Shown: piece after piece, positions 21,076 to 32,572 of the stretch | Layout of the letters: each line of letters opens with the position of its first letter | How positions within the stretch are numbered: the first letter of the stretch is position 1 | Notes under the pieces: model-generated | What the model was told of the DNA's origin: nothing | Database searches by the model: none | The model's input: the letters and a program-made list of their open reading frames with translations, nothing else | Source: Mallotus nudiflorus | Lineage: Eukaryota; Streptophyta; Magnoliopsida; Malpighiales; Euphorbiaceae | Length of the DNA: 64,000 nt | Assembly: GCA_947683625.1 (NCBI GenBank) | Contig: CANTUR010000281.1 | Span: 262,001-326,000 of the forward strand | Direction: 5' to 3' | Program-made: the position numbers and the translations under genes

Positions 21076-21436
21076 TGATACAGGTTAATTATCCTAAATA
21101 ATGGTTACTTGCAGAAAAAGAATGTCTAATCTAAATAGGAAAGGAGTCCCTCATTAAGAAACTTCCGGATAAGGAAGATACTCTTCAATAGGCACAAGTC
21201 CTACATGGATGAGGAATCATATTCCTTTCAGATTTGAGCATCCATTCCTCTCACATCTCTCATTCTTATTCATTATGTTTTCTTGACATATTACTCTCTT
21301 TATCTCTCTAAACTCTCTCTCTCTACATTCTCTAACTTAGGCATCAAAGAGTTTATGGGGATCCTCCCTATCTCTCACTTTATCCTTTGTTAATTACTTG
21401 CTTGCAGGACTTAAAGGCTCCAGAAATAAGTTATTA
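21076..21436 (+). repeat. Probable 5' LTR of element E
   Basis: Ends TTATTA just before the PBS, after a typical LTR tail (CTTGCAGGACTTAAAGGCTCCAG). The left limit at TGATACAGG is a guess from the TG start; no second copy was found to confirm it. It includes CT-repeats (TCTCTCTCTC, 21299-21345) that could be part of the leader or promoter. Confidence 0.5.
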
Positions 21437-21438
21437 AG

Positions 21439-21456
21439 TGGTGCCGTCTGTGGGAA
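21439..21456 (+). other. Primer binding site, element E
   Basis: TGGTGCCGTCTGTGGGAA, the common plant Ty3/gypsy form TGGCGCCGTCTGTGGGAA with one C-to-T change. It differs from the PBS of B and C, so E belongs to a different Tat branch. Confidence 0.8.
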
Positions 21457-21979
21457 ATCTCTTAAGTCAAAGCCATTATCATGTACTGAGCAAAACACTA
21501 ATGTCATGGCCTCTAACCCGCCATTAAGCATAACTCTAGACATTCATGTCAACCCATCAGTGCTCATTCCCAAGCCTATAAGAAATCCTACCAAAAACAC
21601 ACCAAACCTAAACATCGTAACCTAGACACTCAAACTACCTTTATCAAATAGAGAAGTAGTGATTAAAAATATCCAAGCCCAAATGATCCTAATGCAACAA
21701 CAACCAAATACTCAGATTTAAGACAACAATCTTGAAATATCTAATCCAGAGAAAAATGTGATAATACCACTAGTAGTGACTTAAAGCGTATTTGGCAGAA
21801 GCAAAGAAGCTTGAAAAGATCCAAAAGGGGAGTCTAGCATGAGTATCCCATCTTTGAATGACTCAAAGATAGCTCATAAGGTTAAGGAAGTTATACAGAA
21901 AGCTTGTACTAGTCCATAGAAGGAGGATGAATGTATTCTAGAAGGGATAATACCCTTTGTGAGCTAAATGGTCAGAATA

Positions 21980-22900
21980 GAGATCCCATATAAGTTCAAA
22001 TTGTCTTAACTAGATCAATATGATAGTAACGGAGATTTGATTAACCACATATCATCATTCAGAACTAAAATGATGCTCCAAAATATGAATGATAAAATCT
22101 TGTCATGCTCATAAGACTACTTAAAGGTGGTTTCATTAACTTTCTAAGAACTTTATTTCATCATTTGAAGGGTTGGTTGGAAAATTCAGGGCTCGGTTTA
22201 TCACCATTATTCTTCCCACTAAAAATATAAATGATCTCCAAATATGCAAATAAGAAGCCAATGAATCATTGAGGAGCTACCTGAATAAATTCAATAAAAT
22301 TGCTATGTAGATTAAGAATCTAAGTGATGAAGTAGCTATAGAGGCAATGAAGAATGAAACTCAAATAGGAAAGCTTAAAAACAAGATCATGATAAAAGAG
22401 CCTCACACTTTCTCTAAGGTTATATCCATGGCCACAAAGCTAATCAAGCTAAATGATAATAGAAGGCTATGTTGAGACAATGAAAGGCCACCTTACAAGA
22501 AGACTAAAAGGGTTGATCTAAGGAGGTCCACAGCTTCTAGCAACAACTTCAGAAATCTGATGAAGGGATTTAGAAGAGAAACTGAAAAGTATATACCTTT
22601 AAATGCTCCAAGGTTAGAAATTCTTATGTGGATAAGGCAAAATGACATAGGTATAGCTCCAGCCAAATAGTTAAGTCTGTTTAAGAAAAGAATGTAAGAC
22701 AAAAGATTCTACTATCAATATTATAAAGATTATAGGCATAAGACAAATACCTATCAAGACCTTAAATAGGAAATTGAACAATTAATAAAAATGGAAAGCT
22801 AGGCAGGTTTATAGATAATGTCAGAAAGGACCAAGATTTAGATGATCAAAATAGAGAAAAGCCATATCAAAAGAAAGCATAGAATGAGGTGGTTGGAATC
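21980..22900 (+). pseudogene. Gag, element E
   Basis: Frame pieces give the gag core: QYDSNGDLINHISSFRTKMM (22017-22080), WLENSGLGLSP-like remnants, then a TILPTKN equivalent and NESLRSYLNKFNKIAM (22262-22310), KNETQIGKLKNKIM and TFSKVISMATKLIKLNDNRR to about 22475. Nucleocapsid-like remnants, YCQYYKDYRHKTNTYQDLK in the right frame, lie near 22705-22765 with the Cys/His motif decayed. The stretch 21456-21980 is a shifted, stop-rich gag N-terminus (HVNPSVLIPKPIRNP; IQAQMILMQQQ). Confidence 0.75.
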
Positions 22901-22972
22901 ATTAATATAATTTTTGGAGGAGAAACATTGATTGAGAAGAAATTGAAGAGAACTTAAAAGGAAGGATGCCTG

Positions 22973-23262
22973 GTGTCTAAACAAAAATTGGTAATCACCT
23001 TCAAATATGAGGATGGGGAATATGCTCTACATCTTCACAATGATGCATTGGTCATAAGTGCATACATCTGTAATTATTTAGTAAAAAGGATTTTGATTGA
23101 TGATGGGAGCAACCTTATCTTAAAAGGCATACCAAGTGATGAGGGGCTTTATCATCGATTTAAAGATCATCCAAAGCCCCATTACAAGCTTCTATGGAGG
23201 GATAGCCCATCCAATAGGAGTAATAGAATTAATGGTGGAATTCAAAAACTGAGAAACTAGAG
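22973..23262 (+). pseudogene. Aspartic protease, element E
   Basis: The reading starts LVITFKYEDGEYALHLHNDA and contains the active-site type motif KRILIDDGSNLI, with Asp-Asp-Gly-Ser in place of the usual Asp-x-Gly-Ser. The preceding HLHNDALVISAYICNYLV corresponds to the block before the active site in other Tat proteases. It ends in a stop at 23260. The region 23263-23770 continues pol in shifted frames (LTMKILLED; FKILGNKKNMV). Confidence 0.75.
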
Positions 23263-23599
23263 ACATCAAAGTTTGTTAAGTCCTTGTTCAACATAATGGA
23301 CATCCTACTCATTTACAATGGAATCATCAGAAGGCCAATCCTTTATGAAATTGATGTAGTCATAAGCATCAGGTGGCTGACCATGAAGATCCTTTTAGAA
23401 GACTGAGTAATAACAATCCTTGGAGATTAGACTATGGCCAAGCAAATGTTACTAATTGGCTGTCAAACCTTAGATGGAAGCATTCCCTTTAAAATCCTTG
23501 GAAATAAAAAAAATATGGTGCCAATCTAAAGCTAATTAATTAAGTCTAGACTTTATAGATAATCTAAGGAAAGACAGTTATAATTGGCAATGAGCTTGA

Positions 23600-24791
23600 T
23601 GAGGAAATCAAAAGAGGAATAACTAAATTTCTTAGCAGGCACTAGAGCAGCTTTGCCACCAAGGCATATGAGATTATTAAAATGGATCCTCGGATTGCAT
23701 CATATAGCTTGAACATTAACCCAAAGGCAAAACCTGTAATTCAGAAGAAGAGGAAGTTCGCATATAAGAGGTAGAAGGTGCTTGCTGAGGAAATAAAGAA
23801 GCTATTAAATGCTAGATTCATTAAGGAAGTCACATATCTAGATTGGGTAGCTAATGTTGTACTAGTAAAAAAGTCAAATGGAAAGTACATAATCTGCATT
23901 GATTATATTGACCTTAATAAAGCTTGCTTTAAGGACAACTGTCCATTACCAACAATCGACCAGTTGGTAGACTCCACCACTTATCACAACCTGTATAACT
24001 TCATTGATGTTGCTTAGGGGTACCATTAGGTTCTAATGAAAAAGGAGGATCAAAATAAAACATCATTCATCACCTAAGAAGGCCTTTACTATTACAAAGT
24101 TATGCCTTTTAGGTTGAAGAATGTTGAAGCACCTTACCAAAGGCTAATGAACTATATGTTCCAAGATTAGATTGGAAAGAATGTGGAAGTATATGTCAAA
24201 AACATCACCATAAAAAGCTAATGAGTAGAGAAACATGCTCAGGATCTTGAGTAAATCCTCCACATATTGGATCAATACCAAATCAAGTTGAATCCAAATA
24301 AATGTATCTTTAAAGTAAAAATTGGGACATTCTTGGGTTTTATGATTTTACATAGAGGAATCGAAGCAAACCCATAAAAGATGAAAGCCATTCTCAATAT
24401 AAAAGCTTCACAGTCACTAAATGAGCTTTAAAAACTCAATGGCAGGATCACAACACTCGAAATGTTCATCTTATGCTCAGGCAAAAAGTGCTTGCCTCTC
24501 TTTCAAGCTTTGAAGAACACTAAGAAGTTTGAGTGGAATAATGAATGTCAAGCAACATTTGAAGAGATTAATAAGTTCCTGTCCTCGCCACCATTACTTA
24601 GTAGGCCAATCTTGGAGGAAAGTTTATATTTGTATCTTTTTATTGGTCATGAATCAATTGCTTTAGTATTGTTCTGGGAAGAAGAAAGTCAACAAAGCCC
24701 AATTTACTATATTAACAAAATAATTAGAGGCTCAGAGATTCGGTATCCCAAGTTGGATAAACTTGTTAAAATGGTCATCCATACATCATAA
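23600..24791 (+). pseudogene. Reverse transcriptase and RNase H, element E
   Basis: RT starts at about 23770 (LAEEIKKLLNARFIKEVTYL) with NVVLVKKSNGKYIICIDYID and NKACFKDNCPLPTIDQLVDS. The catalytic YVDD reads YVKN (about 24191-24203), both Asp lost to G-to-A changes or similar. The RNase H part (24480-24790) has FEWNNECQATFEEINKFLSS and YINKIIRGSEIRYPKLDKLV. Many stops between. The element is surely dead. Confidence 0.85.
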
Positions 24792-24959
24792 AAGCTTAGA
24801 AAGTACTTTTAGTCTCACTTAATCATTATCAGAACAAACTTTCCCTTACAGAAAATTCTTCAAAGACCTAAGACTTTTAGATGTCTCATCCAATGGTTAG
24901 TCTAAATAGATGAGTTTGACATCAGCTATGAACCTTAGCAATAGATTAAAGCCCAAGCT

Positions 24960-25440
24960 TTGGTAAAATTCATACAAAAGATGATAGTGGAAGAGTTAGT
25001 CTATTCTTTATATTTGGAATGGAAGCTATACATAGAAGGGGCTTCAGGGGTACAAGGATTTAGAGTTGGAATCATCCTTAGAGGGCTAAGAAAAGTTACA
25101 ATAAAATATACAATGCAAATTAAATACAACGTAACCAACAGTGCAGCTAAGTATGAAGCATTAATTATAGGCTTAAAATTGGCTACTGAAGTCAGAATCG
25201 AGCATCTTAAGATCTATTCTAATTCACAACTAGTTGTTAACCAAGTCAAAGGAACATATTAGATTAAGGAACCAAGCATAATCAAATATGTAGAAAAGGC
25301 TAGATAGCTCCTAAAGAAGCTCGAGCATAAAGGGGGATAATAGGAAATCATACAAATCCCTAGAAGTGAAAATTCAGATGCAGATTTATTAGCTAAATCA
25401 ATAGTAGAAGGTAATCAAACATTTAAAGAGTTAAATTTAA
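24960..25440 (+). pseudogene. Second (archaeal-type) RNase H, element E
   Basis: Recognised by WKLYIEGASGVQG, NVTNSAAKYEALIIGLKL and IEHLKIYSNSQLVVNQVKG. All three catalytic acids are replaced: Asp by Glu in the first motif, Glu by Lys in the second (AKYEAL for AEYEAL), Asp by Asn in the third (SNSQ for SDSQ). Two of the three are plain G-to-A transitions. After 25262 the frame continues past a stop (IKEPSIIKYVEKAR) to about 25440. Confidence 0.85.
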
Positions 25441-25629
25441 TTAAAGAATTAATTGAGCCCAACATTGAGGAAGTATAGATCATAAATATTCAAGAAGTGG
25501 CAGAATAGATGAAGCCAATCATTCAATATCTAGAGAATGATGTTCTTCTATAAGACAAACTCAAGGCTTGAAAGATGAAAATAAAGGTTGCATATTACTC
25601 TATAAAAAATGAAAAACTTTATATAAGAT

Positions 25630-26744
25630 CCATAGTACACCTATAGTTTAAGTGTGTGTCACAAGAAGAAGGCAATTACATACTTAGAGAAATTCATGAA
25701 GAAATCTATGGAGCACACGAGTCCCATAACTCATTGGTCAGAAAGGCACTATTGTAAGGTTACTACTAGCCTACTATGTCCAAGGATGCTCAGAAGCTTA
25801 TCCAAGTATGCCACAAGTGCCAACAATTTTCCCGTTTCAATCATAAGCCTTCCAACACTCAACATCCAATTGGGAGTCCATGACCTTTTACAATCTAGGG
25901 AATGGAAATCTTAGGTCTATTTCTAGTCTCAACCTCTTAAAAGAAGTTCTTGATTGTAGCTATAGACCACTTCACCAAGTGGGTAGAGGTTGAAGTTTTC
26001 CCAACCATTATAGAAGCTTAAATTTAGTACTTCTTCTGTAAGGAAGTCATTTGTAGGTTTGGCATACCACATACAATAATAATAGATAATGAGAAATAAT
26101 TTAACAATGAAAAGTTTAGAAGGTTCTATTTAGGTTTTAATATAAAACTCAGATTCACTTTAGTAGCACATTTAAAAATGAATGGCCAGATAGAGGTTAC
26201 CAATATGATCATCATGTAGGGATTGCAAAAGAGGTTGGACGAGAAAAAGAGAAACTATGTTGATGAACTCAATAATGTCATCTTGGCATATAGAATAGAA
26301 CCTAGGACTTCTATAGGTGAAACACCTTTTAGATTCATGAATGAAATGGATGTTGTAATCTTGTAGAGATTGGATCATTAATCTACTAAGTAATCGAGGA
26401 CCTGGATCAAGAAATCAAAAATGTTAATGCTTAGATATGTCTAGATTTGCTTAAAGAGAGAAGGAAATAGGTAACTATTATAGTAAAAGCTTAAAGGATA
26501 AAGATCAAGGAATATCACAATAAGCATGTTCAGTAAAAGCAATTTAATGTTGGAGATTGGATACTTAGAAGAGCTAACATTGGCAAAGGTAGCTCCGAAA
26601 TAGGCAAGCTTGGACCTAATTGGGAAGGTCCTTATTAAGTCATTAAGAAAACTACTAAAGGGGCATACAAAATAAGAGATGAATAAGGGAAAGAGTTGTA
26701 TCAATACTAAAACTTAAATAGTCTTAGAAAATACTATTAATAAA
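25630..26744 (+). pseudogene. Integrase, element E
   Basis: The right frame gives an HHCC remnant (GAHESHNSLVRKAL, VCHKCQQFSRFNHK), the first Asp in FLIVAIDHFTKWVEVE, the second in TIIIDNEK, and the Glu in HLKMNGQIEVTNMI. AYRIEPRTSIGETPF follows. The C-terminal part, FNVGDWILRRANIGKG, LGPNWEGPY and LRKYY, ends at 26744. Stops are frequent. The open stretch 25654-25914 in another frame is a shadow of this integrase. Confidence 0.8.
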
Positions 26745-26824
26745 GAAAATGTACTAAAAAAGGCCATTTCTGATGAAATAAAGTATTTTCATTACTACTC
26801 ATGTTGCTTTACAAAAAAAAGAGA

Positions 26825-27016
26825 TTAAAACAGTTGCAAATTAGACTCAGACTTAAGAGGCACAACCCTATATAAAGGGGAAAGATTTTTAAAAGCTTGA
26901 ACTTTAGGTAGAGTAGCTTTGGAGGTAGATGGAGTAGCTTTAGTTATAACCTTCTCGCCAATAACCTTTAAATTTTTAGATTGCTCAGAAACGAACTTCT
27001 TGTCACCTTCAGGTTG
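26825..27016 (-). pseudogene. Possible antisense ORF remnant in element E
   Basis: Open for about 63 codons on the minus strand between two stops, Lys/Ser-rich (KQPEGDKKFVSEQSKNLK; TKATPSTSKATLPKVQAF; PLKSESNLQLF). It lies just after integrase on the strand opposite to the element, the same place where A, B and D carry antisense genes. No ATG start and no recognised domain, so it could be an exon or chance. Confidence 0.3.
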
Positions 27017-27480
27017 TTTCTATAATACTAAGGTTCAGAAACTCGGGGTCGCTTCTATAATATCAAGCATCTAAATCTAATAGTTGATCCTGGCACCCTC
27101 AGGTCATTTCTATAATAATGAGGTTCAAAAACTCGGGTTACTTCTATGGTATTGAGCATCTAAGTCTAATGATAGAAACTGGCACCCTTAAGTCATTTTT
27201 ATAATACTGAGGTTTCAAAACTCAAGTTATTTTTATAGTACTGAGCATCTAAGTCCAGTGACTGAAGCTGGCAGCCTCAGGTAGTTTCTATAATACCGAG
27301 ATTCAAAAACTTAGGTTGCTTCTATAGTACCGAGCATCTAAGTCTAGTGACTGAAGCTGACACCCTCAATTCATTTCTATAATACTATGGTTTAGAAACT
27401 CGAGTCGCTTTTATAGTATTGAGCATCAAACCCTAATAATAATTGGTCCCTTTAGGTCATTTCTATTACATTGATAGGTT
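26995..27480 (+). repeat. 3' tandem array of element E, unit about 89 bases
   Basis: Five copies and a partial one start near 27003, 27097, 27189, 27278, 27366 and 27452. The units share TTTCTATAATACYGAG, GAAACTCGGGT, CTTCTATAGTAT and GAGCATCTAAGTCTAGTGA. Within each unit CYGAG and CTCGG can pair, and AATAC with GTATT. It sits in the same place as the class II array of A and B but with unrelated sequence. Confidence 0.75.
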
Positions 27481-27500
27481 AATTCCTAAGGACATTTTAT

Positions 27501-27857
27501 AAGTCAAGCATCTAAAAGTTCAACTAGTATTTTAAAGTTATTTTACTTAAATATTGAAATTCTAAGACTTGGTACTAAGCATCTTCACCTTTAATGATGG
27601 AGGCTTGCCACCTTAGCTCACCCTTCAACATCAAACACAATCATGATCACAGTCTCTCTTTCAACAAAGGAATCACTATTTTGAGTTACTTATCATCATT
27701 CACAATGAGTCTATCAGATATGGAAATATCGGACATAATAATTACTCATCATTTAAAGAATTTAAATGTAAATATTTACTCGTCATCACATAAGAATTAC
27801 TGAAAAATATAAAACACATTCTTATGTATATATAAATATTTACTTGTCAGCATCAAC

Positions 27858-27948
<91 letters not shown>

Positions 27949-28400
27949 CACATTCTTATGTGATGACGAGTTACTTGTCATTATTTATATTTAAACCAAT
28001 TCTAGCTCAATTTAATTAATATAGAATTTAAATATAAATAAAATTTTAAAATATGTAAAATATAAGCAGAATACAATTTTAAATTCATGAAATTAAAATT
28101 AAAATACAAATAAGAGTAAATAGTATTTATTTTGTGTAACATAACTTTAATATTAGTTGAGGATGTGCAATTGAGTCAATTATATTAAATTCATTAGAAT
28201 TGAAATAAAAAAAATAGAGTTAAAACAAAATGGATTTATAAATAAAAACATTATTTTACTATTTCCATGTCCCCTTCTATTCTGCATTGGTTTTTCTCTT
28301 GTGTTATAACTTATGTTTATTATAATATTATCCCTTTTCTACTACTACATTGCATGAGCAATACTATTTGCTTGTATTATATTATTTTAGCTTTTACAAT
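27501..28400. repeat. AT-rich spacer with (AT)n inside an inverted repeat
   Basis: A pure (AT)n tract of about 88 bases at 27860-27947. It is enclosed by a perfect 20-base inverted repeat, ACTCGTCATCACATAAGAAT at 27778-27797 and its complement at 27952-27971. The rest, 27972-28400, is AT-rich without genes or repeats that I recognise. Confidence 0.8.
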
Positions 28401-28407
28401 CTATCAA

Positions 28408-28521
28408 CTGGGTGTGTGTCCTCCCTTTTTAGCCTAATGGCTTATGTGATGGACATTATAAAGTGAGCTAATGGGTTTGATCCCCCACTCCCCCTTTAAC
28501 CTCCCAGTTGTTTAAAAAAAA
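28408..28521 (+). mobile_element. Candidate tRNA-derived SINE
   Basis: An A-box-like TAGCCTAATGG (28430-28440) and a B-box-like GGTTTGATCCC (28474-28484) about 33 bases apart, then a short unrelated body and an A-run (28513-28520). This fits a pol III promoter of a tRNA-derived SINE. It does not fold as a tRNA by eye. No flanking duplication was identified. Confidence 0.35.
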
Positions 28522-29111
28522 CTAGGTGTGCTGACTTAATCATGTTTAATTCTGTTAGTCATCCATCATATACAATTTTGATACCTACTGTCCGAATAGT
28601 GGGAATTATAGTTATGGATGTTGATGCTTAGACTCAGGTAATTCCCATGCTTGTAATTTTGGCTTCAAGTAGCTCTTATGAGTAGGCCTCAATGGGATTC
28701 AGAGCTTGAAATATGTGTTTACACACTTTTTAAGAATCTTTATAAAAATACCCTAAAAATGGAACTCAATTACATCAAAATACCCCTTTTTTCTAAAATA
28801 TTATGTGCATGTCTTAACTTTTTAAAAAATTACACGTGTATCTTTTTTTCTCTTCCGCCTTTTTTATTTTTATTTTTGTTTTTATCTTCATCCTTCGTCT
28901 TCTTGTTCCTTTTTTTTTTGGTTCTTCCTTGTTCTTTCACAAACCTTCTCTTCAGTGCAAACTCTATTTGGCCAAGCCTTCTCTTTGGCACAAACCCCCC
29001 ACCGCTCCCTACCACAGGCTTCCTTCTCCAATCTAGCTAATGAAAGTTTGTTTCCATTAACATTTCAAATTAATAAGCTTGGAAAATCAAACAACCATAA
29101 GTTTGTGAAAG
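28522..29111. other. Non-coding flank of element F
   Basis: Mostly T- and C-rich simple DNA (28845-28925 pyrimidine-rich). The words ACATCAAAATACCCC (28773) recur as a reverse complement near 57432 beside the D LTR, a hint of a shared unrecognised repeat. The Phe/Leu-rich open stretches here are low complexity and not taken as genes. Confidence 0.5.
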
Positions 29112-30141
29112 TGCCTTATAGGGGGGTGAATAAAGCTAATAAAGGATTAGAAAAATTAAAATGAATTTAAGGAATGAACAAGAATTGAAAGATAATTAAG
29201 TAAAAAGAGCAATGAACACAGAAATTTAAGGAGTTCAGATTTTCGACAATCCTATATCTCCACCTAATTTATCCCCAAGTTAGGATTTTTTAATACCTAT
29301 AATCTTATTCACAAGATTGAGATTACAAGAGTTTGAAACTCACTCTTTAATCTTACATAAACAAGAGTTTTAAGGCTAACTCTTCAACCATTTCCCAGTG
29401 TTTTAATGGCTAAACACTTAAACCAATTCCACTAGAAATATACCTCACTTCCCTTTTAATTTATCCTAAGAATTTTATGAAGATAAAGTCCTATTTTTAT
29501 CACACAACCAACTCTCATAGAAGTTAATCAATACAAAGAATATTAATATAAAGAAAAATGAAGCTTAATGAATGTTAAAGTTTTTTTATAATCAAAGAGT
29601 AATGTAATATGTTGTTCTTGTTATCACAACTCTAGAGCACATATATATAGATTAAACTTAAAAAATATGGCTGTTGGAGCCATTAATTATGTCTCCAACG
29701 TCTCTTTCCTTTAATTATTTCAAAAATATGTCTGTTGGGCTGTCACCATGAAGCAAAGCTTCAGTCATAGCCTTCTGCTTTTTGTCACCATGGCAGCCTT
29801 GCTTTAGTCGTAGCCCTCCAACATCTCTTTTCTTCAGTAATTTTAAAAATATGTGTGTTGGATTTTTTGAAGTTTGATGTCACCATGGAAGCAAGGCCTC
29901 AATCGCAGTGCTCAACATTTTATCACCATGGTAACCTTGCTTCAGTCACGGCCCTTAACATTTTGTCACTATAGTAACCTTGCTTTAGGTGCAGCCCTTT
30001 GCTGAGCTGAATTTTGACTTGACTTTCATTGAGAGTAATATTGTACCTATGCTTAAAATCATACTTAAACAAAGAACATTAAATGCTTAAAATTAAGTTT
30101 GTTAAGATCAAAATCAAGATTGATTATTGCTAAGGTCAACA
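29112..30141 (-). repeat. 3' LTR of element F
   Basis: 1030 bases, TGCCTTATAGGGGGGTG to GCTAAGGTCAACA on the plus strand, matching 53373-54433. It contains four or five diverged units of about 50-60 bases at 29740-30005 built on CACCATGG, CAGCCTTGCTT and AGTCGTAGCCCT. A plus-strand ATCTCCCCCTTTTT at 30142-30155 is the polypurine tract on the element's strand. Confidence 0.9.
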
Positions 30142-30155
30142 ATCTCCCCCTTTTT

Positions 30156-31560
30156 GATTTTCACAAACTTATTTTAAGTTTGAGGAAATAATATAAAGTG
30201 CAAGTGTGTGATGTTTTGAATTTCATTAAAGTAAATAAATTACACTCCCCCTGAATTTTTGCATATTATAAAAATAATGAATTTAAGGAGTAAAGAAAAC
30301 AAATAATGAAGAATATCAATCAAGTGAGAATTAATTTAAAGAATAATGAAATTATAAGAATCTCCCCCACTTTGTTATGAAAAAAATATTTTTAAAAAGA
30401 TACCAATTAAAATATTTAATTCATTTCTTTATTGCTCCCCTTTTTTGACATGATAAGAAATATAAATTTATAAATTATTCCCTTTGACAAAAAATAGAAA
30501 TAACATAAAATATATCATGAGGGAAATAAAAACATGGCCTAATATGACAAATGTGTTAAAAATATAAAAATATGATAACATGATCATTAACATTAATGCT
30601 AAACAACATGGAAGGAAATAATTTCAATTATGAAAAAAAAAAATTAGTAGCACTAAACACATCACAAATATAGTACATATATAGAGCTTAATTCTAAAGG
30701 AAACAAAAGATCAAGAAGCAAAATAGTGAAAAAAAAGATAGACCAAATTTTAAAAAAATATGTCCATCTAGTCAAGTATCACACACATATAAACAAAGTA
30801 AGCAAAACAAGGCTTTTTAGGACATATATAAAAAATATGACAAAACTAGTCACTTACAATGTTACTATGCATGCATAAACAAAATTATACAAAATAAATT
30901 CAAGTATTCAAACCCAAATATTTCTCCTCCTTTGTCAAAATGCAAAAAGAGATTTTAATAAAATAAAAATTTCATTAATGAAAAGGATAGAGTTACAATG
31001 ATATTAAAATATCAATTGTAAACTAAAGAGAAACACAACATAAACAAGACATAAACTAATAACTCAAGGCTTGTATCCAGAAGATAAGCCAAAAATAAAT
31101 TGTCTCAAAATAACTATACAAATAAACAAATGGCTCAAGACTTAGATACGAAAAATATATTGAAAATATACCAAACAGAAACTGGTGAAAACACATAAAA
31201 AAATAACTAGTCTTGTTGAGGAGGAGGAAAGAGGAATAATTTTGCTAAATTAAAATAATTAATTAATTGAATTTAACTCAATAATTACTTATTAATTTGC
31301 AAAATTGGGAGGTTTTTTTAAAAAAATTGAATGAACATATCATAATGCACATACTGAATTTAAATATATAAAAATGCATGACAATTAAAAAAAATTTATA
31401 ATTATTTTGAATAATTAATTTATTGAAATAATTTCAACAATTAATTATTAAATAGAAAAATTTTTTAAAAAATGTTAAGATCAAAATCAAAATTAATAAT
31501 CAAAGTGATTAATAAGTACAACATGATTTCACATGAAAACAGTTTAACCATCAATTAAGC
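30156..31560 (-). other. Long non-coding segment between RNase H and 3' LTR, element F
   Basis: About 1.4 kb of AT-rich DNA with no open frame of note on either strand. Some copia elements of the SIRE type carry an extra ORF in this place; I see no trace of one here. Confidence 0.5.
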
Positions 31561-32572
31561 ATAAAATCAAGACATACTAGAAACATCAATTATGCCAAGT
31601 TCATGCTTAATGAAATTTAATCTCTCTTCATTGAGAGGTTTGGTGAAGATATTTACAAGTTGATTTTATGTATTAACAAATTCAAGTGAGATATCACAAT
31701 TTGGAACATGATCACACAAGAAATGATGTCTAATGTCTATATGCTTGGTTCTTGAATGTTAAATAGGATTTTTGCTAAGGTTAATAGCACTTGTGTTGTC
31801 ACATTTGATTGGAATATGATCAAGTTTTATACCATAGTCCAACAATTATTGTTTTTGTCATAAAACTTGTGAACAACAAAGACTTGCCTCAATATACTTA
31901 GTTTCGGTAATGGACAAGGCAATTGAAACTAGTTTCTTACTAAACCAAGAATCTAAACATTATCCTAAAAATTGACAAGTTTTGAAAGTGCTTTTTATAT
32001 CTAGTAACTATCAAAAAAGTTTGCATTTGAATAACTAATCAAGTCAAAGGAAGAACTCCTAGGATACCAAAGTCCTAAATGCAAACTTCCACTTAAATAA
32101 TTGAAAATTCTTTTGATTGCATTCAAATGAGAGTCTCTAAGACTAGATTGAAACCTAGCACATAAACAAGTAGCAAAAATAATTTCGGGTCTACTAGTAG
32201 TTAAATAAAGAAGGGATCCGATCATACCTCTAAATCGCTTTTCATCAACCGGCTTTCCATTCTCATCCTTGTTGAGTTTAGTAGTGGTACTCATAGGAGT
32301 TTTGCTTGATTTAGCTCCATCTATGCCAAACTTCTTAAGAATATCTCTTGCATATCTAGTTTGATTTATGAATATTCCATCCTTACATTGCTTGATTTGT
32401 AGTCTAAAAAAGAATTTAAGTTCACCCATCATGCTCATTTCAAATTCCCCTTGCATTTAACTAAGAGAATTCCTCATATAAGTAATGCTTAGTAGCACAA
32501 AAAATAATATCATCAACATATATTTGCACAATAAGTAAGTCATGGTTGGATTTCTTTATGAAAAGAGGTGTG
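31561..32572 (-). pseudogene. Copia RT C-terminal part and RNase H, element F
   Basis: Continues the RT after the B insertion: PLFIKKSNHDLLIVQIYVDD (catalytic YVDD intact) and FCATKHYLYEEFS up to a stop. Then FEMSMMGELKFFFRLQIKQC, IFINQTRYARDILKKFGI, RFRGMIGSLLYLTTSRPEI and LNAIKRIFNYLSGSLHLGLW. RNase H follows from about 32060 (DLISYSNANFFDSY; Asp of the expected SDAD motif replaced by Asn) down to about 31600 in broken frames. The stretch 32456-32001 is the cleanest. Confidence 0.9.

Larger units (their letters stand above)
21437..27500 (+). mobile_element. Element E: old Tat-lineage Ty3/gypsy retrotransposon
   Basis: Internal region in the order gag, protease, RT, RNase H, second RNase H, integrase, then a 3' tandem array. 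It is the most decayed of the five: stops every few dozen codons, several shifts, and catalytic residues changed by G-to-A or C-to-T. The second RNase H again puts it in the Tat lineage. No 3' LTR was recognised after the array, so the right end is uncertain. Confidence 0.85.

Noticed and set aside
25654..25914. 86-codon ORF in element E
   Set aside because: It is in the wrong frame; the integrase HHCC region is read in another frame over the same bases.
27474..27500. 3' LTR start of element E at TGATAGGTTAATTCC
   Set aside because: Resembles the presumed 5' LTR start for about 20 bases only; the following sequence does not match.
28474..28484. tRNA gene from the B-box-like word
   Set aside because: No cloverleaf can be folded by eye around it; kept only as a SINE candidate.
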